From: Aquilaria yunnanensis
Taxonomy: Eukaryota; Streptophyta; Magnoliopsida; Malvales; Thymelaeaceae
Assembly: GCA_039654915.1 (NCBI GenBank)
Contig: CM077594.1
Span: forward strand, 16,119,001 to 16,183,000
Direction of reading: 5' to 3'
Length of the DNA stretch: 64,000 bases
Under the pieces are notes generated by a model that saw only the letters and a program-made list of their open reading frames with translations, searched no databases and was not told the DNA's origin. The translations under genes were made by a program, and so were the position numbers. Every line of letters begins with the position of its first letter. Within the stretch, counting starts at the first letter, position 1. This document shows, piece after piece, positions 44,998 to 57,247 of this stretch.

Positions 44998-45453
44998 TCG
45001 TTGAGTTTTTCTTTTTGGAAACCACCACAATACACATATATAGGTATTGAAAGTTTTACATTAGTAGAATTAATTGTTTGAAGGCAACATACTAGATTCC
45101 CTCATCTACAGCTTATCTAGAGAGTGGCCATTATATATTCTTGATTTTGTTTTAGCTCCTCTAGTTCTTAAAATTTTATCCACACTTAGGTCCCAACATC
45201 TACAAAGTTTATTGTACCTGAGCCACCTGAATCTTTCATTATACCAGCATCTTCGGCGAATCCAAATTGGAGAGATTTCACGTAATAAAACCCATTCCTT
45301 GTCATAATTTTTTAGAATTTTTGACATTATGGACACCACCTCACTAATTCCTTACATGTTCTTGATGATGGAGCTTATTATGTCACATATAAACTTTTTT
45401 ACTTGTATGAAGAGTAAGCGACTAATGTGATTGCTTAATTTAATTAAAAGATC
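44998..45453. other. Right flank of the retrotransposon, no gene identified
   Basis: Overlapping open frames on both strands (45074-45307 plus, 45106-45339 minus) mirror each other and show no domain that I recognise. A decayed gene fragment is possible. Confidence 0.4.
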
Positions 45454-45760
45454 ACACACACACACACACACACATATATTTGATACTCATCAGAAATACA
45501 TTTTGTTAGACAAATCATGAGTTTAAACATCATCCTGCTTAATCCTAAGATTAGACTTATATATATATATATATATATATATGATACTCATCAGAGATAT
45601 ATATTGTTAGACAAATCACAATTTCAAACATCATCCCGCTTAATCCTAAGATTAGACTTAAATATATATATATATATATATATATATAACACTGTTAGAT
45701 AAATCACGAGTTCAAACATCATCCCGCTTAATCTTAAGATTAGACCTAAATATATAAAAT
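45454..45760. repeat. Microsatellites and a three-copy ~100 bp tandem repeat
   Basis: An (AC)n tract near 45454-45475 is followed by three copies of a unit containing TGTTAGAYAAATCAC and GCTTAATCCTAAGATTAGAC. They are spaced 101 bp and then 88 bp, and are separated by (AT)n tracts near 45560-45582 and 45663-45688. Confidence 0.8.
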
Positions 45761-45813
45761 TCCCCTAGCTAATGTCTTATCGGCCAGACAACCAAAACTA
45801 ACTTCAACTTTGA

Positions 45814-46640
45814 TTATAATCCACGTCCATGCTTGCATGCTTTCACTTCAAATTGGAATTGCAGAAAACTCGAGATCACCTCAAATCCGGTGAAAATGAA
45901 GAAGGAGAAGAATCCTAGGAGGATGTAGGCACTGGATCGACAACAACAGCATTTTCCAAATGATATTAAGCTTGTCCTCTTCATGATCAAAAGTTTCGTC
46001 TTTATGCTTTCGTACATGTTCACAAATTCCTGAATTGACCCATCACCATCACTATCCAGTAGGGCAGGAGACTCCAGTGGTGAGAAATACTCATCATTTC
46101 CCGCTGCATGCAGGGGAAGGAAGATTAATACTAATTAGTACTAATAATTAACCATAATTGCATATATGCATGGAGCAACCAAAATTAATTAAAGAGATTA
46201 AAATTAGTATTCTAATAATAAAGTACTTAGATAATCGCAAATTTATGTGAGAAGTAGTATATGTTAGTTAGACTAGTATTTTGGAGGTGCCAAATGGTAG
46301 GTTGGAGGCTATTCAGGCCATTGGCAATTTCTTTTCTTAGGTGTCACACAAGTTTTAGCGGCAGAGATAGGAGCTTCATGAGCACATAAACCTCCATAAC
46401 AAGGGCGTAGACTTGGAAAGCGGATAGCATGAGGCGAAATGCCGGCACCACCTAGAAACAGCCCACCTTAGCGATGGTGAAGATGACAGCCACAAATCCA
46501 TAGATTGTACAAAAATTGGCAATAATGTTGATGCTTCTTGCCCTTTCTTCTACAATGGGCTTCACTGCAATTTTGAGCAACTCCTACTTCACTTCCAGAC
46601 ACTTCAACTCACAACTCTCAGAGCGAGTGGCCATGGGATT
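45814..46640 (-). pseudogene. Two-exon membrane-protein-like pseudogene, family unknown
   Basis: Reverse-strand 46633-46270 reads as a long peptide starting MATRSESCELK, with hydrophobic stretches (ANFCTIYGFVAVIFTIAKVG and LMLSAFQVYALVMEVYVLMK) but three in-frame stops. After an AT-rich intron-like gap with an acceptor at ~46105 (CTGCATGCAG), a second block to 45814 reads DEYFSPLESPALLDSDGDGS, has a cysteine cluster (KCCCCRSS), then a third hydrophobic segment (AYILLGFFSFFIFTGF) and a stop. Clean intron-like borders and codon-like structure suggest a real gene that has recently decayed. I do not recognise the family. DSDGDGS recalls an EF-hand loop, but the rest of the loop does not fit. Confidence 0.5.
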
Positions 46641-47142
46641 TGGCTAGGTAGCTAGTTGCTACACGTTTCTTTGAAGTGGAAGAGAGTAGAGTTAGAAGTG
46701 AGACCAGTTTTGTTTCGTGAAGAGCTAAACCGAGCTCTCATGGAGTATTGATTATAAGCAATAACCCTACGTATTGTCTTGTTTGTCTAGCTAGGATTTT
46801 GCAGTGTTGTTAGTTCCAACTCTCAGAACTTTCTATTTGTTACCTTCTGCCCTTGGCTAATTTTTAATGTGATTTTCCCTTTTTGTTGATTAAAAAAAAA
46901 ACTTTACGCACTGTAGCACTTACTCCAATTCCCATTTCGGGTTTGTAGAATGTGCATCAAGAAAATTGACCCAGTAGTCTTATTAGGAATTGCATGTCAA
47001 ATATGCATTGGATCAATGGATTGCCGCATATTGCATGTGTTTGGGAATAAATACCCATTAATTGGTTTTAGAGACTACTTAATTCACATTCATTTTCTGA
47101 CCAAGCTTATAAAAGCCACTTCGGATATGTTTCAATCATAAA
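46641..47142. other. Presumed upstream region of the pseudogene, otherwise unassigned
   Basis: A 63-codon frame at 46950-47141 shows no recognised domain. Nothing else was seen. Confidence 0.4.
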
Positions 47143-48260
47143 TGTTCAATTTTGATGATACAAAATACATTTGTGTTGTTGGCATCAAATTTCTTCTCTT
47201 GTGTAAATTTCTTTATGTTCAAGCTTTGATCAAGGGAAGAAAAAATAGTTTTTATTGATCTTCGAATCACTTTGATATTTTTTTTTCTGAAAATATGCTT
47301 GAAAAAAAAAGCATTTTCTCGAAAGGAAGAAGCAATCTGTTGAACAATTGAAAAACTAGAAGTTTGGAGGCTATTATATGGACAGAGGCTGTCAGCTTCA
47401 AGGGAAGAACTTTTAACTGGTTGAAACCATTCGACAAATTGAAAATGGAGCTATTTATGTATGTCGAATCATTTTTGTCCTTGGACTTGGAGAATATTTG
47501 AGTAAATTTTATCATCAGGTTGAAACTAGAGCTATTTCTAGCAGGACCTTAAAAGAGCTTGAGACAAATCTTCAACGGGTTGAAAACTTTGGGCAAACAC
47601 TACAAGGGATTTTGACAAAAGCGAGCATCGTTACTGTTTGTGGTTGCACAAAAAAAATGTGGCTAAAATGATCATCGAAAAACTACTGGAGGTCTGGGCG
47701 ACCGTATAGCTACCATTTTTACTTTGTCATCAAAATGGTGGTTAGGTAGCCAGAATGGTCCTTGTGCTTTAGGGCGACCGTCTGGCTACTAACTTTTGTT
47801 GGTCACCAGGATGGTTGCCCTTGGAGACCGTTTTAGCCTCCATATTTTATGGGTTATCATTGCTCTCTAAGACTCGTACCAAGATTACCAAGGTAACATT
47901 GATTATTTTAATAATTTTATATGCTTAGAATATTTACTGTGACCAAAGTCTCAATTTAACGAAGTAGAGTAGCTTAAAAAAATAAAAATAAAAATTGGTC
48001 ATTTAGCAAGTTGTTAGGCTAAGAGAGGCATTCTTTGTCATTATAAATAGTGACCTGCTGCTCTTATTGCAGTGTTAGATAGAGGATGAAAAAAATATTG
48101 AATTTGAGGTATCAGAGGTTTTCGTGATTCTTGTTATATCCTTGAAAAATTGTGAATTGTCTATGTTATCCTTAGGCGGGCTGAAATGGAACCTAGAAAT
48201 TGCGTGTAACTAAGTTGCATAGTTTAGAAAGATTGAGCGCCAATGTGTGTAATTATTAAT
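47143..48260. other. Possible decayed LTR or spacer of unknown element
   Basis: The stretch begins TGTTCAATTTTGATGATAC, carries three diverged repeats of a GGCGACCGTnTGGCTACC-like word (47690-47850), and has a TATAAATAG box at ~48041 followed by CTGCTGCTC. The layout recalls long LTRs of Copia/SIRE type. No matching second LTR, target duplication or ORF was found. Confidence 0.3.
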
Positions 48261-48964
48261 TAAGATAAAATGGAATTCAGCTTGGTAAATTCTGGAATTA
48301 GCCCTAAAGTGTCAGCCTTCTTCCAATTGAAGACAAAAGATGGGAAGTGGTGACAATTAAATCATGACATGTGCACCGCACGGTCCGCACATGGTGCTTA
48401 ATTTATAAGCTAAGCTTTTACTGTTTTTTTTTTTTCCGCTCATTTCTTCCACCTCCAGCCACCGAGACCCGAAACCCCTCTCTCCTAGAACCTCCATAAC
48501 CGAAGCAAATCTCAGCCCCAGCTAAGCAAATGTTTTAACTTCCCCTGAATTTTCGGTGGTATGATTCGGTTAAGAAGGAACTGATTTCATTACTTAATCA
48601 GACTCCTTGCTTGCTTGTTAGTTAAAACAACAAGCATAATGGATTTGAAAAACAATTTGAACAAGGGCCTAAGTTACGGGTTATTTGGTGAGGTAAAATT
48701 TGGTTCCTTTCTTTTTCCATGGTAATGCAAAAACGTTAAGAGTTTTGCACCAAAGTGCTGAAATTTTATTGCACTTAGAAGCAAATAAAAGAAAATAAAA
48801 GATTAGCTTCACCACACGTTCTCTTCAATTTTAGAACCATTAAATAGATTAAATTAAAAATTGAGTAAGTATTACATATACTTACCTTATTCCGTGTGTT
48901 ATCCCTAAAAAATTTAGGAATTGTCATTTTTGCCCCGTGCAGGTATAGCTGAAGCATACTTAAA

Positions 48965-49045
48965 TATTTTCTGCACATCTAAGCTTCGCGGCTAGGAGGA
49001 GTGCAACCGCGCTTGTGGTGCGACGGAGGCGGGCCTGGTTCGAGC
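48965..49045 (+). other. tRNA/SINE-like B-box sequence
   Basis: GGTTCGAGCCC near 49037 matches a Pol III B-box, and a weaker A-box-like GGCTAGGAGG lies upstream. The intervening sequence does not fold into a cloverleaf that I can support, so it is at best a SINE head. A similar GGTTCGAACTCC occurs at 50617. Confidence 0.25.
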
Positions 49046-49069
49046 CCAGTAATGTTCACTGCCTATAAA

Positions 49070-50300
49070 ACATTTTATTTTCCGTTTTTTTCTCCAACAT
49101 TTTATTTTTCCTTTGTTTGCTCTTTCTCAGTTTTTTTCGGGATTTTGTCAGGTTTTTTCTAATTACCTTGCACCTATTAATTTTATTTAATTTTTTCATT
49201 TTCGTTCTCTCATCCTTTTCCATACTTTTATTTTCATTTTTTTTTTGCATTGTTTTTATTTTTCTCATTTTTTCTGTTTTTTTTTTTTTTCATTTTACCC
49301 AGCCATTTAATTTTTCTTCTCTCCAGCTTAATGTTAACTAATCAACTTCAGAAACTTTTATTGTTCCTTGTTCCTTCATTTGAGGTGAATTTTTTTTAAT
49401 TACTTATTTATTCTTTTATTAATAAGTATTTGTTCTTTCGAGAGTTCACGCTTGTTCTTTTATTTCAACTAGTTGTTTTTTATTAATTTTTTATAATTTC
49501 TAAAAAAAATCAAGCTAAAAGATATTGAAATTGGCCCTTCAATTTTGTCAATAAAAAATTTGCTAAGAATGAAACATAAAAATAACCTGTCATTGATTTA
49601 GGATTTGATAGCCTGTTCCACCTGGAACCAATAATAGCTAGAAATGATGACTCATTATTTTATTAGTATGCGTTTGTTCGTTTATTTATTCATGTTTGTT
49701 TCTTTAGGTGAACTAATTATTCTTTTTTAGTAGTTATCTATATTTTTATTAGCAACAGTTTGTTCTTTTATAGAAACTATTTTTTTATTCCATTCTTACT
49801 AGTTTTTTGTTCTTTTATTTATAGTTTTTTTTTCTTTTATCAATAAATATTTATTCTTTTGTCAGTTCATGGTTGTTTCTCTTGATGAATTTGATGTTTT
49901 TTTTATCAGTATCTCTTTGTTCTTTTATCAGTATTTATTTTTCTCTTTTATTTGCTAATTTTTGTTCTTTAGGTGAACAAGATATTTGTTATTTTATAAG
50001 AAGCTATTTTCATTTTTATTAGTAAAAATTTATTTTTTTTATAAGTTCCAACTTCTTCTGTTAGAGAAACTATTTTTTTCATTCTCTTATTACTAATTGT
50101 TTGTTCTTTTATCAATATCTCTTTATTCTTTTAATAGTATGTATTTATTTTTTTATTAGTTCGTGTTTATTCTTTTATCAATTCATGTTTGTTCATTTAA
50201 ATGAACTTGATATTTGTTCTTTTATTAATAGTTCTTTGTTCCTTTATCTGTATGTGTTTGTTCTTTCATTAATATCCATTTGTTTCTTTATAAGAAGTAA
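49070..50300. repeat. T-rich degenerate simple repeat
   Basis: Over 1.2 kb the strand is dominated by imperfectly repeated words such as TTTGTTCTTTTATTAGTA. Open frames here (Phe/Leu/Ile/Ser only) result from this composition. Confidence 0.65.
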
Positions 50301-50534
50301 AACTAGAAACAAAACAAGTGACAAAGTTATGGCATGGAAGGGAAAAAAAACACACATAAAATATGGGGAAAATAAAAAAAATTAAATTAAATGTAAAATA
50401 GGAAAAAAGTGGAAAAGGAAAAGAAAAATAAAGTGGTAGACAAATGGCTTAAAGAAGATTATGTAAGCCAAGAAAGGCAAGTAAGATGAAAATAAATTTA
50501 AATAGAAAAAAGGGAATAAAACAAGAAAAGTGGC

Positions 50535-50565
<31 letters not shown>

Positions 50566-50770
50566 GAGATAGAAAAAGCTGGAAAAAAGAGTGAAAGCGA
50601 TCAATGCGTGTTGCGCGGTTCGAACTCCCTCCATTGGGAGAATTTCGACCGGTGTTAAACCATTTTACGACAACCAATGAATTGTCTGGTACTTACTAAA
50701 ATCCTATGAATACATAAGCTTGTCCGGCGCGAACAGGTCTTGCTTAAACATTTGCGCATGAAAGGGTAGG
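50301..50770. other. A-rich low-complexity DNA, no gene seen
   Basis: GGAAAA/TAAAAA runs dominate to about 50590, followed by a short GC-balanced stretch with the B-box-like word at 50617. Confidence 0.4.
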
Positions 50771-50778
50771 GTGGTGAA

Positions 50779-51715
50779 TAGGGGTAATCGTTCGGTTTTT
50801 TCGGTTAAAACTGAACTGAAATTTTTTATTTTTTCAGTTTTTGGTTTTTTATTATAACAAATCGAATTAATCGAATAGAAGGATGGAACCGAAGTAAAAC
50901 CGAACCGAATTTTTTAGTTCGGTTCGGTTTCAACCCGAAATAACCGAAATACTAACTCTGATTTTTCTGCTCTAATGAATAAAATGTAAACTTTAGTATT
51001 TGTGTACCTAGTTAGACTATTTAAAGAGAAATAGAGGATCAGTTTGGGGTTTAGCCAAGAGTTACATTAGTTCAGTCGTCCTCGTGACCAGACGTCTTCT
51101 CCTTGGCCAGCGCCGGCGTTTTCTCATCGGAGTTTTCTCGGTTTAGGAGCAGAGGGCTGACGGCAGGGGTGAGGATGGAAGCGAGGTCTGATGGCGGGGG
51201 AGAGGGCGCCGGGGAGTGGAGGGAGAGGGCGCCGGGAAGTGGAGGGCGAGGGTGCCGGGGAGTGGAGGCCTGGAGGGCAAAGGTAAATGGAGGGGGCTAG
51301 GGCAGAGGCAAGGTTAGACGGCGGGGGCAAGAGGGGAGGGGAGTGCAAGCGGCGGGGGTGAGGCCGGAGATGAGGCTGTAGGCGGTAGTACGAAGTCGAG
51401 GCTGTCAAGCGGTGGGCGGAGCCGAGGAGGAGGATGAACTTGTGATGACAAAACCCCAAAACAGCATCAATCTTCTATCTACCTTGCAATCAAACCCTCA
51501 TACTTTTAAATCTGTCATCTGGCCCACCAAAACCTCAAATATGACATAAAGAAATTTCGGTTACTGAAATAACCGACACTCATAACCGAAACCGATATTC
51601 TCTCTATTCGGTTTCAACCGAAACCGAACCGAAAAATCGAATTAACCAAACCGAATTTCTAATTTTTTTTTATTTTTCAGTTTTTTCGGTTTTAACCGAA
51701 TAGTGATCACCCCTA
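50779..51715. mobile_element. 937 bp hAT-type non-autonomous element
   Basis: The tips TAGGGGT and ACCCCTA are exact inverted repeats, and longer inverted arms are built from CGGTTTTTTCGGTT-like words. The 8 bp flanks GTGGTGAA (50771-50778) and GTGGTGAG (51716-51723) agree at 7 of 8, the hAT target-duplication length. The centre (51060-51450) is GC-rich, with a ~22 bp GAGGGCGCCGGG-type tandem repeat and no identifiable gene. Confidence 0.8.
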
Positions 51716-52092
51716 GTGGTGAGATGGAAAGGATATTATAGCTTTTACGTGGGAGTTCTTACATTAATATAATTGACATTTCATTTAATTTAACTTACAA
51801 GTAAATTGCACTATACAAATCAAACATATACGTATCAAGGTTGGGTGCGGTCAAAATTCAAGGGAGGCATATGAGGTAGGACACCATCTAAGTTAACGTG
51901 TATGAAATGACGACATAGTCAGCCAAAATATTAATATAATATGTTTAGTTCAAAATGTTACATTATTATTTAAAATTATTTTCTATGAAATTTCTAAAAT
52001 GTCGCAAAAAGTTGGAAAAGTCCTTTTGGAATTACGCTTTTAATAAAATACACAAATTAATCTTAAAATAAAAAAAATATTGTAAATGTAAT

Positions 52093-53910
52093 TATTAACA
52101 CCTAATTTTGTCTGAGCACTAATTTTTGTTTTAAGTTAAGAAAATTAGTTTATAGGCATTGTCATTTTTAGAGGCAATTTAGTCAACTCTTAGGATATTT
52201 GGGTCATCTTTGTTATTTTAAGGTTAGTTGGTCTAGCCACATTTAGATTACATTGTTTTTGTTCATGTTATAAAACTTTGAGAATTTAGTATGGTATTTT
52301 ATGGTCAAAATAGAAATTAATTTAGTTTAGGTACTAATTTGGATTCTTAAAGGTTTTGTAGGTCAATGTAGGCAAAAAGGAATAGTTTGGGTGGAAATTG
52401 AGGGATTTTAGAATATTCTAGGCAAAATTGGAAAGTTTATGGTAAATCTGTCAGTGTTAGAGAGTTTGAGTCAAATCTAGCAAAATCATGAAATTCTGAG
52501 AAAATCTAGTTATTTTTACAAAGCTTTAGGCTAATTTGACAAATCAGCAAAAGTTGGGCTAAATTGCAATTTCTCAAAAAAAAAAAAAAAAAAGGGACCA
52601 GATCAGTACCTAGGGGTTTTGTTGGACTAAAACTGATATTTTTTTCGAATTATGTCCTAATCTCTTCAAATTGAACTTGGATACGTTTAAACTTCAAAAC
52701 CCTAGTTAATCTCTCGCTTAAGACCCCCTAGTATAAATATGGGTCACCGCTTGAAGAAAAAGGGGGAAGAAATTAGAAAAACCCTAAGCTCCTAGCTAAA
52801 AACAGAGAACTGCAGCCATAATCCCCTAACTTTTCGCTACCCTACCCAAGAACCCTAACCTTTTCCCGTCGCCGCCGCCACCCCTGGTCTCCCTCTGTTG
52901 CCCGACATGAGCCTCCAACCTCCAGCCACCGCCACCGTGCCCAGGTGCTGGCCCCGCCACCATACTCTTCACTCTGAGGTTGCTGCGCCCCCTCTGACCA
53001 AAGCCCAGGCCACCGCTCCGTTTCTCATCTGCGGCGAACGACGAATCGAAGAGGAACTCGTTTGGTGACCCGCGAACTCGACCCGGATTCCTATGGATCT
53101 AACCCATTCAACCTTCTCCCTTCGGTAAAACCTGCACTTAGGCCCCTTTTTCTCTTAATTTTGTTCATTTTGGTCCCTAGTTTCTCTTTTTTTTTTTTTT
53201 TTTTAATTCAGCCACTAACAGCATTGTTTTGTTTATTTGTTTTAGGACCACGGCTTATTTTTTGTCACTAACACTAGGCAGAATTGCATATTTAGGTTTG
53301 ACAGATTTTTGCTTTTTTTTCCCCCTGTTAATATAAGTTTAAAATTAATTTATATAATGCATCTAAAAAATCATACTTAGAAAAATTTAATTCCACATTG
53401 GTTTAATAAAACCTTATGATGAATTTAGGATAACAATAAATTTTAAAATCCATATTTGGCTGATCCGTTAGGGTCTATAGTTCAGATAATTATTTAAAAT
53501 CTTTAAAAGTAATTAAGAAAATAAACAAGAATATAAATAAATTAAGTTCTAATATCCATGTTTGGGTGATCCGATAGGATTTATGGTTTGGATTAATAAT
53601 TATCTAAAACCTTTAAAATAAATTTAAATAAAAATAGATTAAGTCTTTAGGTTTCACATCCATGTGGTTAGATATGATCTACGGTTTAGAAATATCAAAA
53701 TTTCATAAAAATTTCCTTTTAACCATAACTGAACCCTAAAGGTCAAATTATGGATTAAGTGAAATCAATCACTACACTTCATAACGGTAAAGTTATTAAA
53801 AAATTAATTCTTAATCATTGTGAAGGAGACGATAAGTCAACCTTTAAGAGTAAGTAAGGGGTTGAACTTATAACAAGTATAGAACAGATTGAATCTCCAC
53901 CTGTGACTCC
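52093..53910 (+). repeat. Decayed Tat/Ogre-type LTR
   Basis: It starts TATTAACACCTAATTTTGTC, a mutated form of the intact LTR start TGTTGACACCCAATTTCGTC. It repeats the same plan in shorter form: A-run, TATA box (~52731), GC-rich block (52865-53070), AT-rich tail with 40 bp dyad motifs (53448 and 53554), and an end near 53910 similar to AACAGATTGGTGGCGACTCC. No partner LTR or PBS was recognised, so it is a solo or truncated LTR within or next to the Athila-type relic. Confidence 0.65.
53448..53593 (+). repeat. Two 40 bp dyad motifs in the decayed LTR
   Basis: Copies at 53448-53487 and 53554-53593 keep the 40 bp length and the inner GATCC arm. The second keeps a full outer stem (ATCCA/TGGAT) and a GATCC/GGATT inner stem with one G-U pair. 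Confidence 0.65.
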
Positions 53911-53914
53911 ATTT

Positions 53915-55745
53915 CCTTAGGCATTAACTATCCCTAAGAAGGTGAATCATAACCCTAAAATTCTTGATATTTTGAAGCAAGTAAAGATCAATATTTTTTT
54001 GTTAGATGCAATTAAACTGATATCTTTTTATGCCAAATTTTTTAAGGATTTGTGCACTAGTAAAAAAAAATTGAATGTGAAAAAGAAAGCCGTCTTGGCC
54101 GAGTAAGTAAATTCTGTTATTCAAAATAATATTACTTTAAAATACAAGGATCCTGGTTGTCTAATAACTTCATGTTTCATTAGAGAATATAAAATTGAGC
54201 AAATGCTGCTTAATCTTGGGCATAGTATAATCTTACTTTCATAGCCAGTTTATCAAAATTTAAATTTGGATCAGTTAAAACCTATCGAAGTAACTCTTTT
54301 ACTTGTTAACAGATTAGTGAATGTGCCTAGAATAGTTGCTAAAGATGTGTTAGTCTAAGTTGATAAATTCATCTATCTCGTGAATTTTATTGTTTTGGAT
54401 GCACTACCAGTGGAAACAAAAAATTCAATGCCGTTATTTTAGGACATCTATTTTTAGGAACCTCTAATGCCTTGATTAATTGCAAGAATGGACTAATAAA
54501 ACTATCATTTGAGAATATGACATTGGATCTAAATGTTTTCAACTTGCTTAAGCAACCAACTGAAAAAAAAAAAGATGAAAGCAAGGAAGTCTGCCTCATC
54601 GATGTCTTTGTGGAAAACTATATTAAAAAAGGGGAGTATCTTTAATTCTTTGAAAAATTGTCTAGTTAATTCATTTGAATCTAATATACAAATAGATCAA
54701 GATACATCTACATATGTGCATTACTTGATTCTCACAGGTAGAAGGAAACACATGTTAGAAACCAAAAGTTAAAAATTTAGGATAAATCGAAGATAAATAG
54801 CAAGATAAAATATCTAAATTAGAATTAAAGCCCTTGCTCAAAAAATTGAAGTATGCATTCCTTGGAAAAAAATTCTTCTTGTCCTGTAGTAATTTTATTT
54901 TTTTACATTTACGTAACAAGATAAGTTGATTGAGTTACTTATGAGACGTAAAAGTATAATTGGATGGATATTAAGGACCTAAAGGGTATTAATCATTTAA
55001 CATCCCACATATAATAAACTTGGAGGATAAAGCTAAATCATGTCAACAACCATAAAGAATGCTTAATTCACACATGAAAGAAGTAGTAAGATCTAAAGTT
55101 GTTAAAGTATTTAATGTAGGAATCATTTACCCTATCTTTGACATCAAATGGGTTAGTCTAACCCAAGTTGTGCCAAAAAAGTTTGACATCATAGTGGTAA
55201 CAAATGATAAAAGGTGAATTTTGGATTTAAACCATCATAAAAAGATTACATTCATATATCCTTTTGGAACCTCTATATTTAGACACATGCCTTTTAGACT
55301 ATGTTATGCCCCCAACAACATTTCAAAGATGAATACTGAGTTTTTTTAGTACATAGTTGAAAAATATTTCAAAGTTTTCATGGATGATTTAATAATATAT
55401 AGAAATTTCTTTGATAATTGTCTTAAAAAATTAGAAAAGATTTTAAAAATGTGAGAAGAAAAAGACTTGACACTAAATTGGGAAAAAGAATTGAATTTGA
55501 TAAAGTAAAGTTGTAGTTCATTGCTCAGTTACCTCCATAACAAAACAATTAAGGAAGTTCACTCCTTTATTTGAACATGTAGGATTTTACAGAAGGTTCA
55601 ATCAAGGGTTTAGTACAATGTCTAGACCTCTTTGCAACCTTTTTACAAAAGATGCTTTAATTGAATGTACTTAATAATGCCAAATTTTTTTTGATAAATT
55701 AATTGGCCTTTGAACATCCCCTCTAATCATGCAACCCCTAGACTG
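53915..55745 (+). pseudogene. Athila-type Ty3 Gag-Pro-RT relic, part 1
   Basis: Forward-strand fragments run in order through a Tat/Athila-branch polyprotein. They include a gag-end segment (KKVNHNPKILDILKQVKINI), a protease region with the active-site triplet lost (LLNLGHSIILLS at the expected LLDLGAS place), and a VPRIVAKDVLV then VDKFIYLVNFIVLDALP stretch. RT pieces follow (GIIYPIFDIKWVSLTQVVPK and the catalytic FMDDLIIY near 55380), then the connection domain (EHVGFYRRFNQGFS) and the start of RNase H at 55720-55745. Many stops and frameshifts are present. A solo LTR interrupts it at 55751. Confidence 0.8.
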
Positions 55746-55750
55746 GTCAT

Positions 55751-56451
55751 TGTTGTTCCTGCACCATAGAAATATTAGAAATTCACAAATAATAAAATAT
55801 AAAAATTAAAAAAAAAATTGATCTCACCAACGACACCAAAATAGACAATTTTGTAACAAAAAATTAATAGATATTAGAGAGTGAAATGGATAAGAAATAG
55901 AAAAAATATCACCTATATATCAAGAGTAATTGAGATGAGTCGTTGGTTTACCCACTCTCTTTTGGAGGTTTCGTGCCATACCGGTGCAGCGGCCTCGGTT
56001 AAGCCTCCCTCAAGATAAAACAGCCTAACTATCTTATTGTAAGTTCACATGCACGTGCACTGTTGTGAAGTAAAGCTCTACCCACACATTTGTTTACCCA
56101 ATACTCTTTGATAATACATAAAATAATATTTTTTTTATAAATGAAGAACAAATATATGGAGAAATGAGCTTGGAGAATAATGTCAAAACTAAACAAAACA
56201 CACACATATATAGGCATGTAAGTAAAGTGACGTTAGAGAGAATTAATAGAAATTAAAACCTCCCAATAGCTGTTTAAACAAAATAAAATTAGAATTAATT
56301 CACCAACCATTAATTTGGAATTAATGCCTAATGGCTATAAAACAAGTAAAAGCTAATTTAAGTACTTTTGGAGTAAAAGTTAAATGGCTATGGCTAATTA
56401 CAAGAGTAAAAATCAATTATTATTTTTTATTGAAATAATAAATCTCCAACA
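55751..56451. mobile_element. 701 bp solo LTR
   Basis: It begins TGTTGTTCC and ends CTCCAACA (inverted TGTTG/CAACA tips) and is flanked by the perfect 5 bp repeat GTCAT (55746-55750 and 56452-56456). Removing it rejoins the RNase H reading of the host relic. No second LTR or internal sequence is present, which marks it as a solo LTR left by recombination. The family is unknown. Confidence 0.88.
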
Positions 56452-56456
56452 GTCAT

Positions 56457-56583
56457 TACCTTTAAAGGTAATATATGATGCTAGTGATTATGCAGTTGGT
56501 CCTTGAAAGGACAAAGGAAAGAAGGTAAATCATATGTAATTTATTATGCAAGTAGAACTTTGAATAGTACACAAATGAACTAC
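56457..56583 (+). pseudogene. Athila-type relic, part 2 (RNase H)
   Basis: The short segment between two insertions reads VIYDASDYAVG with frame breaks, the first catalytic segment of RNase H, continuing to a TQMNYE-like end where the MULE-like element enters. Confidence 0.8.
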
Positions 56584-57247
56584 GAGTTTTTTCTCCAACA
56601 AGGGTAGTTATTAATCCTAATTCCCTAACATGGGTACTTTTAATCTTATTTACCTGATAGGGGTTATCCTAACACCACTAAACGGAAAAAGCCCAATAAA
56701 TGTTAACTAAATCCCAAAAATTTTAGCAAAATGATAGATAAGTCATCTTTTTTTTTTTTTTTGCTATCATTTTATATTATTCAAACAAGATATTACTCTT
56801 TCCATCCCATTTGGATGATTCATTTCTCTGGATACAGAGTTTAAAATGTATATAATTTATGTTTTTATTTTCATTTTTAACCCTAAAGATAAAATTTTAA
56901 AAAAATTCCTTTTTATTTATGTAATGATAATTTAAATGATAACTAAAAAAAGAAAATTTTCTTTTTTTGAGTTTTGTACATTTTTTAGGTTCTATGCAAA
57001 AAAAGTTTAAAGATGGTAGTAGGGAAATTAGATATTAAAAAATTTTCAAAAAGGGGAAACAATTCATCTTGTTTTGGATAGAACAAAAAGAAATACTTAC
57101 AATCCTTTTTGGGATAGAATAAATATAAAATAATAGTAGAAATTTGTAAAATATTTCATTTTTGAAAGTAACTTTTTATAAATTATTTTTTTATAAATTT
57201 AAAATATTTTTAAGAGAAAATTCATAGGAACTTTTTAGTATTTTTAA

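Noticed and set aside
48965..49045. A functional tRNA gene
   Set aside because: A B-box word is present but no cloverleaf with acceptor pairing could be drawn; kept only as a low-confidence SINE-like signal.
50101..50385. 94-aa frame suggesting a membrane protein
   Set aside because: It is derived from the T-rich simple repeat.
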